Shown here one piece after another: positions 58,026-64,000 of a DNA stretch of 64,000 nucleotides; within the stretch, counting starts at the first letter, position 1, and every line of letters starts with the position of its first letter. Source of the DNA: Pukyongia sp. (lineage in GTDB: Bacteria; Bacteroidota; Bacteroidia; Flavobacteriales; Flavobacteriaceae); the NCBI GenBank assembly GCA_030148705.1, contig JASBSY010000014.1, forward strand, positions 248,001 through 312,000, read 5' to 3'. The notes under the pieces were generated by a model, which was not told the origin of the DNA, made no database searches, and worked only from the letters and a program-made list of their open reading frames with translations. Position numbers and translations under genes: made by a program.

Positions 58026-58778
58026 ATGAGTATAATCAATAAAATAAGAGAAAGTGTGGTTACAAAATGGATCCTTTTGTACCATACTTTCTTCTTTATC
58101 CTGGGAAGTTATTTATTACTTCAGATCGTTTTCACCTCACTGATGTTTCTCTTCTTTAAACCGGCATCGGATACGGTGATCAAAATTCACGGATTCTACA
58201 TCGAAATCGATGGAATTACATATCAGATTTGGGATCTGCCCGAATTCTATATGGCCATTATGGTAAGCACAGTGCTTATCTTCGGAATGGTTTATTTTAT
58301 TACATGGCTTTCAGTGAAAAAGCGGCCGCTATGGTATCTGGGATTCAGACCAATGAGTATGGAATTTTTTGTCTGGTTCATCTACATTACTGTTGTTCTG
58401 GGTGTTGGTATCATCATTAAAGAATACGTAATAAAAAGCACAGAAGTATTAATTCGAGTCGTTACGCTTAAAGAAAAGATAATGCTTATACTGGGGTTGG
58501 GGCTCTTCGCTCCTTTCGTGGAAGAACTGATTTTCCGCGGATACCTCATAAGCCGTATGGACGACTTTCTCAATGATAAGAAGCGATGGATTACAGTGGT
58601 GGTTTCGTCCCTATTGTTTGCCGGCTTCCATTTCCAGTACAACCTGGCAGAGCTCAGTTATATTTTTGTAATTGGTGTTTTCCTGGCAATGATGCGTCTC
58701 AAAACAGGGTCCATCTGGTTTCCCATTCTATTTCACGTGCTCGGTAACCTGTATGCGGTGTCGCTTATACTAGCCTAA
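58026..58778 (+). CDS. CPBP (Abi/Rce1-like) family intramembrane metalloprotease
   Basis: Motifs EELIFRGYLISRM (EExxxR), FAGFH (FxxxH), HVLGN (HxxxN); multi-TM. Confidence 0.92.
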   Translation: MSIINKIRESVVTKWILLYHTFFFILGSYLLLQIVFTSLMFLFFKPASDTVIKIHGFYIEIDGITYQIWDLPEFYMAIMVSTVLIFGMVYFITWLSVKKRPLWYLGFRPMSMEFFVWFIYITVVLGVGIIIKEYVIKSTEVLIRVVTLKEKIMLILGLGLFAPFVEELIFRGYLISRMDDFLNDKKRWITVVVSSLLFAGFHFQYNLAELSYIFVIGVFLAMMRLKTGSIWFPILFHVLGNLYAVSLILA

Positions 58779-60454
58779 GCCTTGTCTAGTTTTGCCCAGG
58801 AATCCCTTAACGGTACTGTTCTGTTAAAGACCATCTTGTCTTTGGTCGAGTCTCTGTCGACCGTAAAATAACCTATACGCTGGAACTGCACTTTATCTTC
58901 AGTCTCCAGGTTCCTCAATCCGGGTTCCCCGTAAGCGGTAATCACTTCGAGAGAATTGGGGTTGAGAAATTCCATAAAATCCTTGTCTTTGTGGGTGTCG
59001 GGGGCGGGATCTGAAAACAAACGGTCGTACAGCCGCACTTCGATTGGCAGCGCGTGTTTGGCTGAAACCCAATGAAGAGTGCCTTTCACTTTTCGCATAG
59101 AGGCCTCGGTGCCACTGCCGCTGCGACTTTCGGGATCGTACGTACAGTGAATCTCTGTAATATTCCCGTCATCGTCCTTAACTACGCTTTCCCCTTGAAT
59201 GATATAGGCATTCTTAAGGCGCACCTCTTTCCCTAAAGTTAACCTGAAGAATTTTCGATTCGCTTCTTCTTTAAAATCTTCCCGCTCAATATAGAGCACC
59301 CCGGAAAATGGAATCTCTCTGGATCCGGCGCTTTCATCCTCAGGATTGTTCTCGGCTTCCAGCATTTCCGTCTTCCCTTCCGGGTAGTTGGTCAATATTA
59401 GTTTTACCGGGTCCAGCACCGCCATTACACGAGTAGCCTTTTTATTCAGGTCTTCCCGAACATTGAATTCCAAATGAGATACATCGATAAGATTTTCTCG
59501 TTTCCCCACGCCTATACTATCGGCAAAGTTACGAATGGACTCCGGGGTATAACCTCGTCTTCTCAACCCGGAAATAGTGGGCATCCGCGGATCATCCCAG
59601 CCCGACACTACACCCTCCTCTACCAATCGCGCCAGTTTTCTTTTGCTCACCACCGTATGACTTAGATTTCTTCTGGCGAACTCTCTTTGCTTTGGCCGCA
59701 ATTTATTGATTTCATAAACCTGGTCCAGAAACCAATCGTATAGCTCGCGGTGGGGTAAGAATTCCAACGTACAAAACGAATGAGAAACCTGTTCTATGTA
59801 ATCGCTTTCCCCGTGGGTCCAATCGTACATTGGGAATATTTTCCAGTCGGTGTTGGTCCGGTGGTGATGTTTGTGAAGCACCCTGTACATCACAGGGTCG
59901 CGCATAAGCATATTTCCGGAAGCCATATCGATCTTTGCTCTTAAAACGTGTTGACCTTCTTCTACCTCCCCGTTCTTCATTTTTTCGAAAAGCTCCAGGC
60001 TCTCCTCTACCGGCCGATTACGATACGGGCTTTCAATCCCTGCTTCGTTCGGACTGCCTTTCTGGCGCGCAATCTCGTCTGAAGATTGAGAATCAACATA
60101 GGCTTTGTCGTTCTTTATGAACTCCACCGCCCAGTCGTATAGCTGCTGAAAATAATCGGAAGCATAGCGCTCTTCCGCCCAGCTGAAACCCAGCCATTCG
60201 ATATCGCGTTTAATCGCATCTACAAATTCCTGTTCCTCTTTGGCGGGGTTGGTGTCGTCGAATCTCAGGTTTACCGGTGCGTTGTATTTTTCGCCCAAAC
60301 CGAAGTTCAGGCAAATAGATGAAGCATGCCCAATGTGCAGGTAACCGTTGGGCTCGGGAGGAAACCTAAACCTCAGATCCTCTTTCGAATACCCTTGCTG
60401 CAAATCATTTTCAATAATGTGCTCAATAAAATTAAGCGAATCTTCTTTCGACAT
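58775..60454 (-). CDS. glnS: Glutamine--tRNA ligase
   Basis: RFPPEPNGYLHIGHASSICLNFGLGEKYNAPVNLRFDDTNPAKEEQEFVDAIKRDIEWLGF...LSHTVVSKRKLARLVEEGVVSGWDDPRMPT. Confidence 0.97.
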   Translation of the reverse strand: MSKEDSLNFIEHIIENDLQQGYSKEDLRFRFPPEPNGYLHIGHASSICLNFGLGEKYNAPVNLRFDDTNPAKEEQEFVDAIKRDIEWLGFSWAEERYASDYFQQLYDWAVEFIKNDKAYVDSQSSDEIARQKGSPNEAGIESPYRNRPVEESLELFEKMKNGEVEEGQHVLRAKIDMASGNMLMRDPVMYRVLHKHHHRTNTDWKIFPMYDWTHGESDYIEQVSHSFCTLEFLPHRELYDWFLDQVYEINKLRPKQREFARRNLSHTVVSKRKLARLVEEGVVSGWDDPRMPTISGLRRRGYTPESIRNFADSIGVGKRENLIDVSHLEFNVREDLNKKATRVMAVLDPVKLILTNYPEGKTEMLEAENNPEDESAGSREIPFSGVLYIEREDFKEEANRKFFRLTLGKEVRLKNAYIIQGESVVKDDDGNITEIHCTYDPESRSGSGTEASMRKVKGTLHWVSAKHALPIEVRLYDRLFSDPAPDTHKDKDFMEFLNPNSLEVITAYGEPGLRNLETEDKVQFQRIGYFTVDRDSTKDKMVFNRTVPLRDSWAKLDKA

Positions 60455-60553
60455 AACATTTTTCTAAAGTTCAGCTGCCGCTACAATTGGTTTGTTAAAC
60501 ACTTACTGTTCCGACTTCTTCGTTTTGCAAACGACTGACAAAGGTAAAAAAAG

Positions 60554-60561
60554 TATCTTTG
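60554..60561 (+). promoter_or_regulatory. -7 element TATCTTTG upstream of folB
   Basis: Matches TAnnTTTG, 16 bp before the ATG at 60578. Confidence 0.55.
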
Positions 60562-60577
60562 CCGAAAGCATTTATTG

Positions 60578-60934
60578 ATGAGTACAATTCGCTTAAAGGA
60601 CATTCGTATCTTCACCAATCACGGATGTCTTTCAGAAGAAGAAAAAATTGGGAGTGATTATCTGGTTGACCTGGTTGTACGAGCCGACCTGTCCCGGGCA
60701 GCAACCACAGACAACCTTAAGGATACCATAGATTATGTTCATCTTAACCGGATCGTAAAAGAACAGATGGCAATTCGATCCAAACTGCTCGAACATGTGG
60801 GGCAGCGTATAATAGATGCTATTTTCAACGCCCTGCCGGAAGTGGAGTTTGTTAAGGTGCGTGTTTCTAAATTAAACCCTCCAATAGGTGGTGATGTGGC
60901 CGAAGTAAGTGTAGCCATGTCTTCCTCCCGCTAA
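60578..60934 (+). CDS. folB: Dihydroneopterin aldolase
   Basis: IRLKDIRIFTNHGCLSEEEKIGSDYLVDLVVRADLSRAATTDNLKDTIDYVHLNRIVKEQM...LLEHVGQRIIDAIF. Confidence 0.94.
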   Translation: MSTIRLKDIRIFTNHGCLSEEEKIGSDYLVDLVVRADLSRAATTDNLKDTIDYVHLNRIVKEQMAIRSKLLEHVGQRIIDAIFNALPEVEFVKVRVSKLNPPIGGDVAEVSVAMSSSR

Positions 60935-60970
60935 ATTTGTAATAATGGGCCGAAATTAAAGTTAAACTTT

Positions 60971-60978
60971 TATATTTG
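60971..60978 (+). promoter_or_regulatory. -7 element TATATTTG upstream of tRNA-Cys
   Basis: Matches TAnnTTTG. Confidence 0.55.
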
Positions 60979-60989
60979 CGGTCTGTAAG

Positions 60990-61060
60990 GGCATCGTGGC
61001 CGAGTGGCTAGGCAGAGGTCTGCAAAACCTTGTACAGCGGTTCGAATCCGCTCGATGCCT
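60990..61060 (+). tRNA. tRNA-Cys (GCA)
   Basis: Acceptor GGCATCG/CGATGCC, anticodon loop CTGCAAA with stem GAGGT/ACCTT, T-arm GCGG-TTCGAAT-CCGC; 71 nt with no encoded CCA. Confidence 0.95.
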
Positions 61061-61072
61061 CAACATCAAAAG

Positions 61073-61099
61073 CCCCTCTGAAAATGGAGGGGTTTTTTT
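61073..61099 (+). terminator. Rho-independent terminator after tRNA-Cys
   Basis: CCCCTC-TGAAAATG-GAGGGG-TTTTTTT. Confidence 0.88.
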
Positions 61100-61808
61100 A
61101 TTTGTCCTTATCTTCCATTGGATTGGTCACAGAAGGTATTCGGTCCAGCCCTTTCTGAACGTCGTGGGGAAAGATCCCCTCAACCAGTAACAGCACCCCA
61201 AAACCGATAATTAGGATGCTTATCCATTTTTTGGTTTTAAAGATAAACCTTGGGGTCATCTTATTCTTAAGCTTCTTTGCGAGAAAGATCTTCAGCAGGT
61301 CGGTGGCAAAAAAAGTTGCGAGGACAGTTACTAAAAAAAGGATTACGCCGTTGTCGGAAGTGGTAAGGGCATTGGCCATAATAATGGTTCCTATCCATCC
61401 GGCCAGTACGCCGAAATTAACGAAGTTTAGAAGAAACCCTTTTAAGAACAGGCCTCCAAGATCCTTTTTCACTTTTACGGCATAATGCTCCCTGGCAATC
61501 TTGATAAACGATTTTGCCGTTCGTATGTAGGATATGAGCCCGTAAGCGATAAGGATTACGCCTCCAAAAATAAGCAGGCCTGGATCGTCTTTTACTTTTT
61601 CAAGAATTTTGCTGGTACCGTATAAGGCGATGAGAATAAATATTATGTCGGCTGTAATTGCGCCCAGATCGAAAAACAAGCCTGCCTTAAATCCCTTGGT
61701 AATGCTTGTCTCGATGAGTGTAAAAAAAACAGGGCCGACCATAAAGGCAAGTATGACCCCGTAAAGTGCCGCAAATAATAAACCATCGAACATTATGTAA
61801 AAATACAA
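61098..61808 (-). CDS. LysE family translocator
   Basis: 236 aa; FAALYGVILAFMVGPVFFTLIETSITKGFKAGLFFDLGAITADIIFIL. Confidence 0.88.
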   Translation of the reverse strand: MYFYIMFDGLLFAALYGVILAFMVGPVFFTLIETSITKGFKAGLFFDLGAITADIIFILIALYGTSKILEKVKDDPGLLIFGGVILIAYGLISYIRTAKSFIKIAREHYAVKVKKDLGGLFLKGFLLNFVNFGVLAGWIGTIIMANALTTSDNGVILFLVTVLATFFATDLLKIFLAKKLKNKMTPRFIFKTKKWISILIIGFGVLLLVEGIFPHDVQKGLDRIPSVTNPMEDKDK

Positions 61809-61852
61809 ATTCCTTTACATCTGGTCGATGGTTCAAAAAGTTAATCGGTAGC

Positions 61853-64000
61853 TTATTCTACATCTTTTCTGTGACCAATCATGGTAAAGTCCAGGTGTTT
61901 CTTTAATAGGTCGGCGTTCTTTACCTTCACATATACTTCATCTCCCAGCTGGTACGCCTTTTTGGTTCGCTGACCAATAACCGCATATTCATCTCTGTCG
62001 AAGATATAGCGGTCGTCGCTAAGATCTTGAAGGCGGACCATCCCTTCACATTTATTACTGATGATTTCCACATAGATACCCCACTCGGTAACCCCGGATA
62101 TAACTCCGAGAAACTCCTGGTCTTTATGGTCGATCATATACTTCACCTGCATGTATTTAATACTATCTCTTTCTGCTGAAGTAGCCAGATATTCCATATC
62201 GCTGGAGTGTCGACATTTCACTTCGTATTGATCCTCATCGGCCGAAGGCTTGTTGTCCAGATACCGCTGAAGTAACCTGTGTACCATGACGTCTGGATAC
62301 CTCCTGATGGGCGAGGTAAAATGGGTGTAGTAATCGAAGGCCAAACCGTAATGCCCGATGTTGTTTGTGGTATATACGGCCTTACTCATACTCCTGATGG
62401 TTAGGGTATCGATAAGGTTTTGTTCCTTCTTCCCGTGTACATCATCCAGTAATTTGTTTAAGGAAGCTGCAGTGCTCTTTCTGTCGCGGGTATTTAATTT
62501 ATACCCGAATCGCTTAATGATATTTTCAAGTTGGGCAATCTTCTCATCATCGGGTTCGTCGTGAACTCTGTAAACGAAGGTTTTATTTTCCTTTTGTTTG
62601 CCGATAAACTCTGCAACACTTCTGTTGGCTAACAACATGAATTCTTCAATCAACTTATTGGCGTCCTTGCTCTCTTTGAAATATACACCCTCGGGTTCAT
62701 TGTGTTCATCCAAAATGAATTTCACCTCGAGTTTATCGAAAGAGATGGCCCCTTGGTTCATTCGGTTCCTTCTGAGAATTTTAGCAAGCTTATCCATCTT
62801 CAGAACAGCTTCAGCAATAGGTTCGGATACGGAATACTTTTTTCCGGTGAGTGAAATTCCCGCCGGGATCTCCCTTGTTTTATCGTTGGGGTTTTCAATT
62901 AAATGCTGGGCTTCTTCATAAGCAAATCTGGCATCGCTGTACGTAACGGTTCTTCCAAACCATTTATTGATTACTACGGCCTTATCGTTTAATTCAAAGA
63001 CAGCTGAAAAGGTATATTTTTCTTCGTGAGGCCTCAGCGAGCAGGCGTTATTCGATAGAATTTCAGGTAACATTGGTACCACCCTGTCTACCAGGTAGAC
63101 GGAAGTCGCCCTTTCATAAGCTTCATCGTCCAGTACGGTGTTCGGTTGTAAGTAATGTGCAACATCGGCGATATGAACCCCTATTTCGAAGTTGCCGTTA
63201 TCCAATTCCCTAAAGGATAGGGCATCGTCAAAATCTTTTGCGTCTTTTGGATCTATAGTAAAGGTAAGGACATCTCTCATATCCCTTCGTTTCTTTATTT
63301 CTGAAGGTTGAATCGAGGTATCAATATTGTTAGCGTAACGTTCAACTGCATCGGGAAACTCGTATGGAAGGCCGTATTGCGCCAGGATAGCATGCATTTC
63401 GGTGTTGTGCTCGCCGGGTTTACCGAGAACTTTTACAACACTTCCTACCGGTGATTCTGAATGCTCTTCCCAGCCTTCTATCTTCACCAGAACCTTATCG
63501 CCGTTTTCAGCTTTTTTGATCTTGCTTTTCGGAACAAAGATATCAGTGTACATGTTGTAACCACTGGTTTCCACAAAGGCGAACTTTTCTGAAATCTGAA
63601 TAGTACCTACAAACTCGGTTCTTTTACGTTGAAGAATCTTGGTAACTTCACCTTCGGTCTTACCATTTTTGCGACGTTTAAATACATAAACCTCAACCAC
63701 ATCCCCGTTCAGGGCTTTATTTAAATTCTTATTCTTAATAAAGATATCATCTTCGAGATCTTCAACTATCACATATCCTTCTCCTCTTCCGGTAAGGTCG
63801 ATTACACCGGTATAATAATTCATCGAAGGAGTAATTATATATTTTCCTCTTTCTACCTCTTGTATTGTCCCTTTAACCTCGAGACTCTTTAATTTTTTAA
63901 TTATCTGGTTTCGACTACTTGGATCATCTACTCCAAGTTTGGAAGCAATTTGTTTATAGTTGGAAGGTTGGGAGTTATTGTGTCGAAGTATCTGTAAAAT
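61853..64000 (-). CDS. rnr: Ribonuclease R, 5' end beyond window edge
   Basis: TIDPKDAKDFDDALSFRELDNGNFEIGVHIADVAHYLQP and S1 domain at the C-terminus. The frame stays open for 59 codons upstream of the ORF-track Met (ILQILRHNNSQPSNYKQIASKLGVDDPSSRNQIIKKLKSLEVKGTIQEVERGKYIITPS), so the listed start is internal. Confidence 0.95.
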   Translation of the reverse strand: MLQILRHNNSQPSNYKQIASKLGVDDPSSRNQIIKKLKSLEVKGTIQEVERGKYIITPSMNYYTGVIDLTGRGEGYVIVEDLEDDIFIKNKNLNKALNGDVVEVYVFKRRKNGKTEGEVTKILQRKRTEFVGTIQISEKFAFVETSGYNMYTDIFVPKSKIKKAENGDKVLVKIEGWEEHSESPVGSVVKVLGKPGEHNTEMHAILAQYGLPYEFPDAVERYANNIDTSIQPSEIKKRRDMRDVLTFTIDPKDAKDFDDALSFRELDNGNFEIGVHIADVAHYLQPNTVLDDEAYERATSVYLVDRVVPMLPEILSNNACSLRPHEEKYTFSAVFELNDKAVVINKWFGRTVTYSDARFAYEEAQHLIENPNDKTREIPAGISLTGKKYSVSEPIAEAVLKMDKLAKILRRNRMNQGAISFDKLEVKFILDEHNEPEGVYFKESKDANKLIEEFMLLANRSVAEFIGKQKENKTFVYRVHDEPDDEKIAQLENIIKRFGYKLNTRDRKSTAASLNKLLDDVHGKKEQNLIDTLTIRSMSKAVYTTNNIGHYGLAFDYYTHFTSPIRRYPDVMVHRLLQRYLDNKPSADEDQYEVKCRHSSDMEYLATSAERDSIKYMQVKYMIDHKDQEFLGVISGVTEWGIYVEIISNKCEGMVRLQDLSDDRYIFDRDEYAVIGQRTKKAYQLGDEVYVKVKNADLLKKHLDFTMIGHRKDVE

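Noticed and set aside
58731-58743. TTTCACGTGC
   Set aside because: Half-site similarity to parS only, within the CPBP gene coding sequence.

Overview
This 64 kb window is chromosomal DNA from a Bacteroidetes, most likely Flavobacteriaceae, and most genes are on the - strand. Supporting signs are a split atp operon, SprE/PorW, DUF families typical of flavobacteria, and TAnnTTTG -7 boxes. Main blocks: (1) a TPR protein fragment, sugar nucleotidyltransferase, dut, flippase and lipoprotein; (2) sprE, bactofilin, atpZ and atpB-E-F-H-A-G, with beta and epsilon absent; (3) an FNR/ferredoxin-type reductase, GT9, DUF4254 and purD; (4) a 16-17 kb surface polysaccharide locus (about 18.1-35.0 kb) with CapK-like ligase, GTs, an initiating sugar transferase, UDP-GlcA decarboxylase, UDP-Glc dehydrogenase, two O-antigen ligase/polymerase-like proteins, a flippase, a sulfotransferase, a chain-length-determinant-like protein and rfbDCAB; (5) DUF6909-like, GH3, M23, tatA, LysM transglycosylase, pgk, holB, mnmG, ybeY, DUF4175 and gltX; (6) a smaller accessory stretch with SPFH, phosphoethanolamine transferase, acyltransferase, a secreted Cys-rich protein and a CPBP protease; (7) glnS, folB, tRNA-Cys, LysE and a 5'-truncated rnr. 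The best second-look items are two parS-like palindromes bracketing mnmG (one in its 5' leader), a terminator-like hairpin between atpE and atpF, the secreted Cys-rich protein/CPBP protease pair, a nucleoside-phosphorylase-like motif set in the DUF6909-like protein, and five convergent gene pairs with overlapping or interlocked stop codons. I found no mobile element, CRISPR array or rRNA. All family calls come from reading the sequence and were not checked against a database.
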